Positions 8,694 to 16,965 of a DNA stretch of 25,065 nt are shown here, in pieces. The translations under genes were made by a program, and so were the position numbers. The first letter of the stretch is position 1; each line of letters opens with the position of its first letter. Origin of the DNA: Hyphomicrobiaceae bacterium (GTDB lineage Bacteria > Pseudomonadota > Alphaproteobacteria > Rhizobiales > JAKIUO01); contig JAKIUO010000015.1 in NCBI GenBank assembly GCA_021647535.1, forward strand, positions 1 through 25,065. Direction: 5' to 3'. The notes beneath the pieces were generated by a model that saw nothing but the letters and a program-made list of their open reading frames with translations, was not told the origin of the DNA and made no database searches.

Positions 8694-8756
8694 ACCTATC
8701 GTCCTTCGTTTCTCTCATACATTATATTTTTGTGGACCTGTTTGTGTCCCTGATTT

Positions 8757-9659
8757 TTAGACAGCTTCAGCCCCTGAGATGATTTCGATCAGTTCGCTGG
8801 TGATCTGGGCCTGTCTTGAGCGGTTATATTCAAGGGTCAGGCGGTCGATCATATCACCGGCATTTCTTGTTGCGTTATCCATCGACGACATACGCGCCCC
8901 CTGCTCACTGGCGGCATTTTCCTGCAGGGCGCGAAAAATCTGCGTCATGACATTGCGCGGTAGCAGATCGTCGAGGATCTCGGCTTCTCCTGGCTCATAT
9001 TCATAAGCAGCTTCCGCCCCAATCGCCCCATTTGCCCCTGGCTCGCCCGTCTCATCACCGATTTTGACCGGGATCAATGGCTGGGCTGTCGGGATCTGCT
9101 CAACCACCGTTTTGAACTCTGAGTAATACAGGGTACAAACATCAAATTCCCCCTCGTCAAACATCGACAAAATCTTGCGACCAACCTGTTCAGCCTGCGT
9201 AAAACCGATACGTTTGATGCTTTTGAAATCAATCGGACTGCCCTCAACCATGCGGCTGGCATGGTCGCGCTTCAGCACATCATAGCCCTTGCGCCCGACA
9301 CACAGGATTTTCACCTGTTTGCCTTTGGCGAGCAGTTTTGAAATATCTTTCGTGGCCAGCTTGGCAATGTTGGAATTAAAGCCGCCACAAAGACCACGCT
9401 CGGCTGTGGCCACCAGCAGCAAATGCACATCCGATTTGCCGGTCCCGGCCAGCAAACGAGGAGCGCCTTCGTCCATTCCGACCTTGGCCCCCAGCGAGGC
9501 CATCACCCTATCCATGCGATTGGCATAGGGCCGCCCGGCTTCGGCAGCTTCTTGAGCACGCCGCAGCTTTGCCGCCGCCACCATCTGCATGGCTTTGGTG
9601 ATTTTCTGCGTCGCCTTGACGCTTGCAATCCTGTTGCGTAGCTCCTTGAGGCTGGCCAT
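8757..9659 (-). CDS. atpG: F1 ATP synthase gamma subunit
   Basis: Central shaft of the F1 rotor, 300 residues. The N-terminal coiled-coil helix (LKELRNRIASVKATQKITKA) and the C-terminal helix ending in YNRSRQAQITSELIEIISGA are the conserved parts that enter the alpha-beta ring. The LVATAERGLCGGFN motif marks the globular domain. An acidic, glycine-rich stretch near residues 205-225 (GDETGEPGANGAIGAEA) is a loop that varies in the family. Fourth position from the end is normal in this operon order; it lies 55 bp after atpA with AAGGGG before the ATG. Confidence 0.98.
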   Translation of the reverse strand: MASLKELRNRIASVKATQKITKAMQMVAAAKLRRAQEAAEAGRPYANRMDRVMASLGAKVGMDEGAPRLLAGTGKSDVHLLLVATAERGLCGGFNSNIAKLATKDISKLLAKGKQVKILCVGRKGYDVLKRDHASRMVEGSPIDFKSIKRIGFTQAEQVGRKILSMFDEGEFDVCTLYYSEFKTVVEQIPTAQPLIPVKIGDETGEPGANGAIGAEAAYEYEPGEAEILDDLLPRNVMTQIFRALQENAASEQGARMSSMDNATRNAGDMIDRLTLEYNRSRQAQITSELIEIISGAEAV

Positions 9660-9714
9660 GCTTGCTGCACCCCTTCCATTTGCCGATAAACCCTATGGGC
9701 TTACCTGTTTGTCT

Positions 9715-11247
9715 CTAACCGCTAAAACCCTGAGTGAATTTTTCGATGGCCGCTTTCAGCGCCGCTTCACTCGTCTCGGTCAGTTCTTTTTCGCGATTAA
9801 TGGTCGTCAGGAGATCGCCATGACCTTCACGCATGAAGCGCAAAAGCTCTTCTTCGTAACGCCCGACCTGCGAGACTTCTACTTTATCGAGATAACCTCT
9901 GGTGCCCGCATAGATGATGGCCACCTGCTCTTCCATTTTAAGGGGAGAGAATTGTGGTTGCTTGAGCAATTCCGTCAGACGCTCACCACGGTCCAGCAAT
10001 CTTTGTGTCGAGACATCCAGATCAGATCCAAACTGCGCAAAAGCTGCCATTTCGCGATATTGTGCGAGCTCGCCCTTAATGGCACCCGCCACCTGCTTCA
10101 TCGCCTTGAACTGCGCGGCTGATCCCACACGAGACACCGACAGGCCAACATTCACAGCGGGGCGTATGCCCTGAAAGAACAGATCACTTTCGAGAAAAAT
10201 CTGGCCATCTGTAATGGAGATCACATTGGTCGGAATATAAGCGGAGACATCATTGGCCTGCGTCTCAACGATAGGCAGAGCCGTCATTGATCCAGATCCA
10301 TGGTCTTCATTGAGCTTGGCCGAACGCTCCAGCAAGCGTGAATGAAGATAGAAAACATCGCCCGGATAGGCTTCACGTCCCGGCGGGCGACGCAGCAAAA
10401 GCGACATCTGGCGATAGGCCACGGCCTGCTTGGAAAGATCATCATAAACGATCAGCGCGTGCATGGAATTATCACGGAAATATTCCGCCATACTACAGCC
10501 GGTATAGGGGGCGAGAAACTGCATGGGGGCTGGGTCGGACGCCGTTGCAGCCACAACAATGGAATATTCCATAGCGCCATTATCTTCCAGCACCTTGACA
10601 AACTGAGCTACAGTAGAGCGTTTTTGCCCAACCGCCACATAGATGCAATAGAGCTTTTCGCTCTCATTATCACTCTCATTGATGCTTTTTTGATTGAGAA
10701 TGGTATCCAGCGCAATGGCCGTTTTACCAGTCTGCCTGTCACCAATGATCAGCTCGCGCTGGCCACGGCCAACGGGGATCAGCGTATCAACGGCCTTAAT
10801 GCCGGTGGCCATCGGTTCATGCACTGATTTTCGTGGCAAAATGCCCGGTGCTTTAACCTCGGCGCGCATACGCTGGTCGTATTCAATCGGTCCCTTGCCA
10901 TCAATCGGATTGCCCAGACCATCGACAACGCGCCCCAGAAGGCCCTTACCCACCGGCACATCCACAATAGCTCCGGTGCGCTTGACTGTATCGCCTTCTT
11001 TAATGGCCTTGTCAGAACCAAAGATAACGATACCGACATTATCGGCCTCAAGGTTGAGCGCCATGCCGCGTACGCCGCCCGGAAACTCCACCATCTCACC
11101 GGCCTGCACATTATCCAGACCATAGACACGGGCAATGCCGTCACCGACGGACAGAACCTGTCCGATCTCGCTGACTTCGGCCTCGCGACCAAAATTCTTG
11201 ATCTGATCCTTCAGAATGGAGGAAATTTCTGCGGCTTTGATATCCAT
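9715..11247 (-). CDS. atpA: F1 ATP synthase alpha subunit
   Basis: Non-catalytic nucleotide-binding subunit of F1, 510 residues. The P-loop GDRQTGKTA is at 169-177, the Walker B strand ALIVYDD follows, and VGLSVSRVGSAAQ carries the arginine that reaches into the catalytic site. The ATG at 11247 shares one base with the TGA stop of atpH (TGATG), which indicates translational coupling; the TTG one codon earlier is less likely. The N-terminal helix MDIKAAEISSILKDQI binds the delta subunit encoded by the gene just upstream. Confidence 0.99.
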   Translation of the reverse strand: MDIKAAEISSILKDQIKNFGREAEVSEIGQVLSVGDGIARVYGLDNVQAGEMVEFPGGVRGMALNLEADNVGIVIFGSDKAIKEGDTVKRTGAIVDVPVGKGLLGRVVDGLGNPIDGKGPIEYDQRMRAEVKAPGILPRKSVHEPMATGIKAVDTLIPVGRGQRELIIGDRQTGKTAIALDTILNQKSINESDNESEKLYCIYVAVGQKRSTVAQFVKVLEDNGAMEYSIVVAATASDPAPMQFLAPYTGCSMAEYFRDNSMHALIVYDDLSKQAVAYRQMSLLLRRPPGREAYPGDVFYLHSRLLERSAKLNEDHGSGSMTALPIVETQANDVSAYIPTNVISITDGQIFLESDLFFQGIRPAVNVGLSVSRVGSAAQFKAMKQVAGAIKGELAQYREMAAFAQFGSDLDVSTQRLLDRGERLTELLKQPQFSPLKMEEQVAIIYAGTRGYLDKVEVSQVGRYEEELLRFMREGHGDLLTTINREKELTETSEAALKAAIEKFTQGFSG

Positions 11248-11807
11248 CAACTCACCTCTTTCATGGCGGCATGTAAATTATTTAGCTTGGTACGCAGCGA
11301 GTTATCGATCATTTTGCTGCCTATTTTAACGATCAGCCCCCCCAGCAATTCGGGATCGACACTGGTTTTTATGGTCACATCCTGGCCAAGGGTTGCTTTG
11401 AGCGTTTTCACAAGTTCGTTTTTATGGTCGTCCGAGAGTGCCGTGGCTGAAGTCACTTGCGCCTGCACTTCGCCCTTTTCTCTGGCCAGCAGACCATTGA
11501 AGGCTCGAACCACATCGCGCACAGCGGATAATCTGTTATTTTTCGCCACAAGTGCCAGAAAATTCGCGGTCAATCCGGTTAGGCCGGCATTTTCCAGCAC
11601 CAGCCTCAAGACATTTTGCTTTTCCAAAAGAGTGGTCGCCGGGCTTTTGAGAGCCTGATCAAGCTCTTCATGCGCATCAAGCAACGCCACAAAAATGTAG
11701 AGCTCACCATCCACGCGATCAAGCTGTTTTTCGTCACGCGCCAACTCAAACAGAGCTGTTGCGTAACGGCCTGCCACACCGGCAATCATGGGTTCACTTG
11801 CTGCCAC
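11247..11807 (-). CDS. atpH: F1 ATP synthase delta subunit
   Basis: Delta subunit that fixes F1 to the peripheral stalk; first gene of the F1 operon. I start it at a GTG at 11807, giving 186 residues beginning MAASEPMIAGVAGRYATALFEL, which matches the start and length usual in alphaproteobacteria. AGAGGTCGAGG lies 8-10 nt upstream. The open frame continues upstream to 11924, but the extra 39 residues have no family match. The C-terminal part contains the conserved DPELLGGLIVKIGSKMID motif. The gap to gor (11808-12083, 276 bp) must hold the operon promoter; I could not identify it firmly. Genes of the Fo sector are absent here, as expected when F1 and Fo operons are separate. Confidence 0.95.
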   Translation of the reverse strand: MAASEPMIAGVAGRYATALFELARDEKQLDRVDGELYIFVALLDAHEELDQALKSPATTLLEKQNVLRLVLENAGLTGLTANFLALVAKNNRLSAVRDVVRAFNGLLAREKGEVQAQVTSATALSDDHKNELVKTLKATLGQDVTIKTSVDPELLGGLIVKIGSKMIDNSLRTKLNNLHAAMKEVS

Positions 11808-12045
11808 TATTAAAGCCTCGACCTCTTTAAATAATCTGCGCTCAGCCCCGTTCAACCAATAAACGGTGATGGCGTTTTCGACACTCATCTGCCTGCCCTG
11901 CCATTTGTACCAGACAAGGGACAAACTTCTTCACACAGAAAAAACAGAAAATTTCACGACCCCACACGTTCCGAGTTCGCTTTATAGATTGAGCTTGCTC
12001 TAGCATAGGCTTGGAGCGCTGGCAACACACTGCATCATGGCAATG

Positions 12046-12096
12046 AAAAAAAACCCTCAACAAAACAAAATCACCCCCCCCCCTCACGTCGAGGGT
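12046..12096 (-). terminator. Candidate gor terminator with alternative stems
   Basis: On the minus strand ACCCTC (12096-12091, inside the end of gor) can pair with GAGGGT (12058-12053), which runs directly into eight T (12053-12046). The same 5' arm can instead pair with the GAGGG that includes the gor stop codon (CCCTC-GACGT-GAGGG). A run of ten G (12083-12074) and the sequence TGATTTTGTTTTGTT lie between. The long loop makes the T-run stem a weak standard terminator, hence moderate confidence. Confidence 0.4.
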
Positions 12097-13481
12097 AAAT
12101 CTTCTGGCGGCTGCCATTTCTCGCGCATGGTCACCAGCTCTTCCGCTGCACAGGGGTGCAAGGCCATGGTCGCATCAAAATCAGCCTTGGTGGCCCCCAT
12201 GCGAATGGGTATGGCCGCGATCTGCACCATTTCGGCGGCATCAGGTCCAACCACATGACAGCCCACCACCTTGTCACTCTCGCCATCCACAACAAGTTTC
12301 ATCAAGGTCTGCTCGTCGCGCCCTGACAAGGTGTGGAACATGGGGCGAAAACGGCTTTTGTAAATATCAACGGTGCGACATTTTCCCCGCGCTTCTTCTT
12401 CTGAAAGACCAATAGTGCCCACTTCAGGTTCGCTGAACACGGCGGTGGCGATAAATTCATGATCGACCGGCGTTGGATTCTCATTGAACACGGTTTCGCA
12501 AAAAGCCATGGCCTCGGCAATGGCCACCGGGGTCAGATTGACGCGATGGGTGACATCGCCCACCGCATAAATATGATCGACACTGGAGCGCGACACTTCA
12601 TCAACAATGACATAGCCATTCCAGCCCAGCTCAATACCCGCGTTTTTCAGCCCCAGCCCCAGCGTATTGGGGACACGCCCGGTGGCATACATAACCATTT
12701 GTTTGTGCAGACTATCGCCATCCTTGAAGTCGAGTACATAACCGCCTTTGTCATCCCCGATCTTGTCGGGGGTCACAGAAATGACTTCCGTATTACAGCG
12801 GATATCAACCCCTCTCTTGATCATCTGCTCGGCCAGAAAATCACGCACCTCATCATCGAAGCCACGCAAGACCTGCGGACCGCGATACAGCAGCGAAACC
12901 TGCACGCCAAGCCCGGCAAAGATGGTGGCAAACTCCAGCGCAATATAGCCCCCGCCAACAATGGCAATGCTTTTGGGCAGCTCTTGCAGATGCAGCGCTT
13001 CATTAGAAGTGATGACATGCTCGGCACCACCAATTTCAGGAATGAACGGCTTGGCTCCGGTTGCAATGAGAATATTTTTGGCCGTTACCGTTCGGTCTTC
13101 GTTTTTCAGCCTGATCGTATGAGCATCATCAAGCACGGCACGCGTTTCAAAAACCTCAACGCCAGAGCGCAGCAGATTGCGCAGATAAATGGCGTTAAGC
13201 CGGTCAATCTCACGATCCTTGTTGGCAATCAGCTTTTGCCAGTCAAAGGAAGAGGGCGGAATGGTCCAGCCAAAACCTTGCGCGTCTTCTATCAGGCCGT
13301 GGAATTTGCTGGCATAGACCAGCAATTTTTTAGGCACACACCCCCGTATGACGCATGTACCACCGACACGAAACTCTTCGGCGATCGCCACCTTAGCCCC
13401 CATTGCCGCTGCCACACGCGCCGCCCGAACACCGCCCGATCCCGCACCAATGACAAACAGGTCATAGTCATATTCACTCAT
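12084..13481 (-). CDS. gor: Glutathione-disulfide reductase
   Basis: Flavoenzyme that reduces oxidised glutathione with NADPH; cytosolic, 465 residues. The FAD motif GAGSGG starts at residue 12, the redox-active disulfide is GGTCVIRGCVPKK (Cys43 and Cys48), and the NADPH Rossmann fold is IAIVGGGYIALEFA (about 170-184) with YRG and LRGFD arginines downstream. The C-terminal active-site His442 and Glu pair sit in HPCAAEE; the family usually has HPTAAEE, so Thr is replaced by Cys. It follows the DUF2059 gene by 78 bp on the same strand and probably shares its transcript with rpiA. The arrangement rpiA, DUF2059, gor is common in alphaproteobacteria. Confidence 0.96.
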   Translation of the reverse strand: MSEYDYDLFVIGAGSGGVRAARVAAAMGAKVAIAEEFRVGGTCVIRGCVPKKLLVYASKFHGLIEDAQGFGWTIPPSSFDWQKLIANKDREIDRLNAIYLRNLLRSGVEVFETRAVLDDAHTIRLKNEDRTVTAKNILIATGAKPFIPEIGGAEHVITSNEALHLQELPKSIAIVGGGYIALEFATIFAGLGVQVSLLYRGPQVLRGFDDEVRDFLAEQMIKRGVDIRCNTEVISVTPDKIGDDKGGYVLDFKDGDSLHKQMVMYATGRVPNTLGLGLKNAGIELGWNGYVIVDEVSRSSVDHIYAVGDVTHRVNLTPVAIAEAMAFCETVFNENPTPVDHEFIATAVFSEPEVGTIGLSEEEARGKCRTVDIYKSRFRPMFHTLSGRDEQTLMKLVVDGESDKVVGCHVVGPDAAEMVQIAAIPIRMGATKADFDATMALHPCAAEELVTMREKWQPPEDLPST

Positions 13482-13559
13482 AAACGCTCATCCATTCCCA
13501 TTTGAAAACGCAGTTGCCCGCTTTTTATATATAGCCAAGCTCCAGCAGGTCTCCGTTGT

Positions 13560-14057
13560 TTACAGGCCCTGTTTTTTGGCTTCATCCTTGAAACGGCGAA
13601 TAATATCCGCACCGATTTTCTGACTGACTGACTGGCCGATGCGCATACTCTCTTGCATGATCTGCGGCAACTGCACCACCAGCTTGCGACCAATGGGAGA
13701 TTTGTAAAAACGGGTGATCTGCTGCATTTCGGCAATGGAAAATTTGCGCGCATAAATATTTGCCGCTTGCGACACCATCTCCTCACGTTTGCCCGCCGCA
13801 TCAGCCAGAATTGGATTGAGGATCTCACGCACCTTTTTTTCCTTACCCTTGTTCTGCTCTATCACCACATTGGTGATTTGCGCCCCCATCAACGCCAACA
13901 TTGAGCGGAACGAATTTTCAGCGCCGGTCACAGCCATCAAATCGCGAGCCGCCTTGATCTGCTCCGCGCTGGGCGCTGTTTTTTGGGCAAACAAAATCCC
14001 ATTTGAAGTCAGCAAAAGTGCAAAAGCCGAACAGGCCAGTAAAATCACACGTCTCAT
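13560..14057 (-). CDS. Secreted DUF2059 protein
   Basis: Exported protein of 165 residues with an N-terminal signal peptide (about 1-24, ending LFAQ). The mature part is helical, with the DUF2059 core around residues 85-150: FSIAEMQQITRFYKSPIGRK, then a methionine- and glutamine-rich helix. The family is periplasmic, and its function is not established. It begins 8 bp after the rpiA stop, so it is surely co-transcribed with rpiA, and gor follows. The neighbourhood suggests a housekeeping envelope role rather than a part in pentose metabolism. Confidence 0.88.
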   Translation of the reverse strand: MRRVILLACSAFALLLTSNGILFAQKTAPSAEQIKAARDLMAVTGAENSFRSMLALMGAQITNVVIEQNKGKEKKVREILNPILADAAGKREEMVSQAANIYARKFSIAEMQQITRFYKSPIGRKLVVQLPQIMQESMRIGQSVSQKIGADIIRRFKDEAKKQGL

Positions 14058-14065
14058 ATTATTCC

Positions 14066-14767
14066 CTAAGCCCCCAGTTCCAATGTTGTAATACCTTCTT
14101 CACCGGCGATAATCGCCACATCCGCAATGGCCAGAAACAGGCCATTTTCGACCACTCCTGGCACCTGTGCAAAGGCACCAGACAAAGCTTCTGGCTTTTC
14201 GATACGGCCAAAATGGCAATCCAGAATAAAATTACCATTATCGGTGATGAATGGCGTGCCATCTTCCAGCATACGGTGTTTGATGTCGCCGCTGCAGCCA
14301 ACGCGTGACGCCATCGCATTCATCATCATCAAACTGGATTTAAGACCAAATTGCACCACCTCGATCGGCAAAGGGAACGCGCCAAGGGTTTCAACAAGCT
14401 TGCTGTCATCAGCAATCACCACCATTTTATCAGAGCTGGTCGCGACAATTTTTTCGCGCAACAAAGCGCCGCCGCCGCCCTTTACCAGACGCAGCTGTTC
14501 ATCAAGTTCATCAGCGCCATCAACCGTCAGGTCGAGATGGGGGGTTTCATCCAGCGTGGTCAGGGGAATGTTCAGAGCCGCCGCCTGATCCCTCGTTGCC
14601 ACCGAAGTCGGCACACATATCACCGATAGCCCATCGGCCACAGCCGCGCCAACCAGATCGACAAATTTGGCCGCTGTCGATCCCGTGCCAAGTCCAAGCT
14701 TCATGCCATCTAGCACATAGTCCATAGCCTTTTGCGCGGCTTTTTCTTTCATCTCGTCGCTATTCAT
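14066..14767 (-). CDS. rpiA: Ribose-5-phosphate isomerase A
   Basis: Interconverts ribose 5-phosphate and ribulose 5-phosphate in the pentose phosphate pathway. The 233-residue protein has the phosphate-binding GLGTGST (25-31), the active-site DGADE (83-87) and KGGGGALLREK (96-106), all in their expected places. The ATG at 14767 has AGGAG about 9 nt upstream. First gene of a probable rpiA-DUF2059-gor operon; it diverges from the small secreted protein gene at 14954 across a 186-bp gap that must hold both promoters. Confidence 0.97.
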   Translation of the reverse strand: MNSDEMKEKAAQKAMDYVLDGMKLGLGTGSTAAKFVDLVGAAVADGLSVICVPTSVATRDQAAALNIPLTTLDETPHLDLTVDGADELDEQLRLVKGGGGALLREKIVATSSDKMVVIADDSKLVETLGAFPLPIEVVQFGLKSSLMMMNAMASRVGCSGDIKHRMLEDGTPFITDNGNFILDCHFGRIEKPEALSGAFAQVPGVVENGLFLAIADVAIIAGEEGITTLELGA

Positions 14768-14953
14768 TGCGCTGCTCCTGCTTTCTCTTGTCCTGCGTTC
14801 TGCCCTGTCCTCAATTTTGTCAGCGCAATATGAAACAAATAAACCAAAAAGAAAAGCGACTATCTCTGATGGAAATAACCGAAAAACTGTGTTAGGTATA
14901 ACTGTAGTAACAATTATTTTAACTTTTTAGTAATAAGTATGAGGACGAACTTT

Positions 14954-15349
14954 ATGAGAGCCATTCTAGTCATTAGCATATTGTGCTTTTCGTTGGGATC
15001 TCAGGTCACTTCCAGCCTGGCTAAATCAGCATCTTTTGCTGGTTCATGGCATGGCGGCGGCGTTGTCAAACCCCATAACCAGGCCACGGAAAAAACCAGA
15101 TGCCGCGCCACGGTTCGCCAAGCCTCTGCCAGCAGCTTTACAGCACGCTATAGCTGCTCCTCTTCGATTGGCGTTGCCACACAGAACGTGAGAGTTCGAA
15201 AAGTAGGAACCAATGTTTATTCTGGCTCCTTTTACAACTCACAACACAATGTGAGAGGTGTCGTCAACATAACGGTTCGCGGCAACAGCCATAGCGTTTC
15301 CCTGCGCAGCGCCAAAGGCACTGGCTATATCAAGATGCGCAAGCGCTGA
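14954..15349 (+). CDS. Small secreted basic protein, unknown function
   Basis: Predicted periplasmic protein of 131 residues. Residues 1-23 form a signal peptide (LVISILCFSLGS core, SLA end). The mature chain starts with FAGSWHGGG, contains two cysteines (50 and 68) suited to one disulfide, and consists of short alternating beta strands; it is strongly basic. The GSW-GGG start, Cys-Arg-Ala strand and later 'G-G-V' strands resemble small beta-barrel-like hypothetical proteins I recall from rhizobia, but I cannot name a family. I prefer the ATG at 14954 because GAGGA sits 8 nt upstream; the ATG at 14939 adds five residues and has no such site. Confidence 0.7.
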   Translation: MRAILVISILCFSLGSQVTSSLAKSASFAGSWHGGGVVKPHNQATEKTRCRATVRQASASSFTARYSCSSSIGVATQNVRVRKVGTNVYSGSFYNSQHNVRGVVNITVRGNSHSVSLRSAKGTGYIKMRKR

Positions 15350-15371
15350 GCAACTGACAATCTCCCGAATT

Positions 15372-15450
15372 CAGGGGCTGTTGAGCATTTTACCAGAATG
15401 CAAAATGATTGACAGATGGTTGTCCCCATCGCCTCCCGGGTGAAGAACCC
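15372..15450 (+). repeat. Dispersed repeat module, copy 2
   Basis: Matches 5977-6045, with long shared strings such as GCAAAATGATTGAC and ATCGCCTCCCGGGT. The hairpin at its end (CCCGGGT-GAAGA-ACCCCGG, 15435-15453) has an arm shifted by one base, so it is partly broken. It directly touches the MITE-like element at 15453-15638, making a composite of two different repeats in the gap between 15349 and prs. Confidence 0.7.
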
Positions 15451-15452
15451 CG

Positions 15453-15638
15453 GCAATTCAATTCTCGTGCAACCTCGCTACGGCGACGGGGCCAGCCCCG
15501 AACCCTGCTGGAGGGTCCCCCTCCAGACCTCCCGTTTTTCTACTTGAAAATCAAAAGAGGGTGGGTCCGGGAGGTCTCCTCCCGGGCGGGTTTGGGCGGC
15601 TGCCCAATTGCGCAGCAAATTTTTGAGAATTGAATGGC
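15453..15638. mobile_element. MITE-like element, complete copy
   Basis: About 186 bp bounded by 14-bp terminal inverted repeats with one mismatch: GCAATTCAATTCTC (15453-15466) and GAGAATTGAATGGC (15625-15638). Positions 15479-15638 are nearly identical, inverted, to 24907-25065. Inside are three hairpins: CGGGGC-CA-GCCCCG (15487-15500), CTGGAGGG-TCC-CCCTCCAG (15508-15526) and CCGGGAGG-TCT-CCTCCCGG (15567-15585). It has no coding capacity, and no clear target duplication is visible. It lies 25 bp after the prs stop. A structured RNA or terminator role is an alternative to, or may go with, a mobile origin. Confidence 0.6.
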
Positions 15639-15662
15639 CTTGGGAAGCAGATTGCGCTCACT

Positions 15663-16595
15663 CTAGTAAAACAGGCTGGAGACGGATTGCTCGCGGGCGG
15701 TACGCTTGATGGCCTTGCCGAGTAGTTCGTCGATGGAGATGACGCGGATATTTTCGGCGGCAATGACTGCATCCGTTGGCAAAATACTATCAGTGATGAC
15801 CAGCTCTTTCAATTCCGAGCTGGCAATTCTGGCAACAGCGGCTCCCGACAAAACACCATGCGTAATGTAAGCCTTGACCTCTTTCGCCCCCTCTTTGAGC
15901 AGGGCCTTGGCGGCATTAATCAAGGTGCCACCACTATCGGCGATATCATCAACCAGAAAACACGAGCGCCCCTTGACGTCGCCAATAATATTCATGACTT
16001 CAGAGGCCCCTGGCTTCTCGCGCCGCTTGTCAACAATGGCGAGGGGCGCACCAATGCGCTTGGCCAGCGCCCGCGCCCGCGCCTCGCCACCAACATCGGG
16101 CGACACAACGGTAATCCTGGCCGTATCCCCCTGCTCTTTCATATCCTTGACAAGCACGGGAGCGGCGAACAGGTTATCAACGGGCATATCAAAAAAGCCC
16201 TGGATCTGCAGCGCATGTAAATCAAGGGTCAACACACGGTCGGCCCCAGCCCTAGTGATCATATTGGCCACCAGCTTGGCGGTAATCGGCGTGCGCGGCC
16301 CAGGTTTGCGATCTTGCCGCGCATAGCCGAAATAGGGCAGCACGGCTGTTATGCGTGTCGCTGAAGCCCGACGCACCGCATCAATCATGATCAGTAGTTC
16401 CATGAGATTGTCATTGGCAGGAAATGAAGTGGGCTGAATGATAAAGACATCAGAGCCGCGCACATTATCGCGTATCTCGACAAAAATTTCATTATCGGCA
16501 AAGCGCTTGACTTCCACCTTGGACAAAGGGGTGTCAATATATTCGCTAATGCGTTCTGCCAGCGGTCGATTGGCGTTACCTGCCATCAGTTGCAT
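15663..16595 (-). CDS. prs: Ribose-phosphate pyrophosphokinase
   Basis: Makes PRPP from ribose 5-phosphate and ATP for nucleotide, histidine and tryptophan synthesis. The 310-residue protein starts MQLMAGNANRPLAERI. It has the FADNEIFVEI strand (32-41), the YFGYARQDRK catalytic region (88-97), the DLHALQIQGFF metal/ATP region (125-135) and the PRPP loop DDIADSGGT (216-224). I chose the ATG at 16595: AGGGGAG lies 6-7 nt upstream and the N-terminus then matches the family. The frame can be extended to 16616. Its substrate is made by RpiA, encoded 0.9 kb away, though the two are not in one operon. The MITE-like element follows its stop. Confidence 0.97.
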   Translation of the reverse strand: MQLMAGNANRPLAERISEYIDTPLSKVEVKRFADNEIFVEIRDNVRGSDVFIIQPTSFPANDNLMELLIMIDAVRRASATRITAVLPYFGYARQDRKPGPRTPITAKLVANMITRAGADRVLTLDLHALQIQGFFDMPVDNLFAAPVLVKDMKEQGDTARITVVSPDVGGEARARALAKRIGAPLAIVDKRREKPGASEVMNIIGDVKGRSCFLVDDIADSGGTLINAAKALLKEGAKEVKAYITHGVLSGAAVARIASSELKELVITDSILPTDAVIAAENIRVISIDELLGKAIKRTAREQSVSSLFY

Positions 16596-16965
16596 TCTGC
16601 TCTCCCCTGTGATCATGAGGATCGTACCCTTTTGTGCATGACCGAACCCGTTTGCAAAATTGACAGTTAGCGTGGGTGTAGCAATATGAAGGGGATGTGT
16701 AAACAGCCAAGCAAATTTAAAATAAGTCTATAACCAGCGGTTACAAGCGATTTGGCTACTGACGGGTGAACCTCTTTGATCGGACAACGGGTTTTCGAGT
16801 CTATTGTAAAAGAGATTGGCCCTAGAACAGGTCGACAATTCTATGGCCGACCATGCCTCTTCCCACTCGCCAGAGCTACAAACCTGACAAGATGATAACT
16901 GGCACCCGCTTATCCTGAAAGCGCCAGATATCGGCAAAACAAACATCACCCTTGAAAGGGGACTT
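16596..16965. other. Gap between lipoprotein gene and prs
   Basis: The 370 bp hold no supported gene. The part nearest prs should carry its promoter; TTGGCT and TATTGC on the minus strand with an 18-bp spacer (about 16680-16710) are a weak candidate. Just after the lipoprotein stop a small stem CCCTT-GA-AAGGG (16949-16960) is visible, without a good T-run. A frame on the minus strand (16728-17066) overlaps the lipoprotein gene and has no recognisable features. Confidence 0.4.

Noticed and set aside
7830..8753. Long open frame on the plus strand (307 codons) opposite atpD
   Set aside because: Antisense to a highly conserved subunit, no motif.
11808..11924. 39-residue N-terminal extension of AtpH
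   Set aside because: The GTG at 11807 has a good ribosome binding site and gives the normal 186 residues; the extension has no family match.
12459..13505. Long open frame on the plus strand (348 codons) opposite gor
   Set aside because: Antisense to a complete glutathione reductase; its composition (many His, Asn, Gln) is what reverse reading of such genes gives.
16596..16965. tRNA or other stable RNA gene in the larger gaps
   Set aside because: I looked for a T-loop (GGTTCRAATC type) and matching acceptor ends in this gap and in 17992-18313, 22389-22643 and 22902-23248 by eye and found none; a covariance search would be needed to exclude less typical RNAs.
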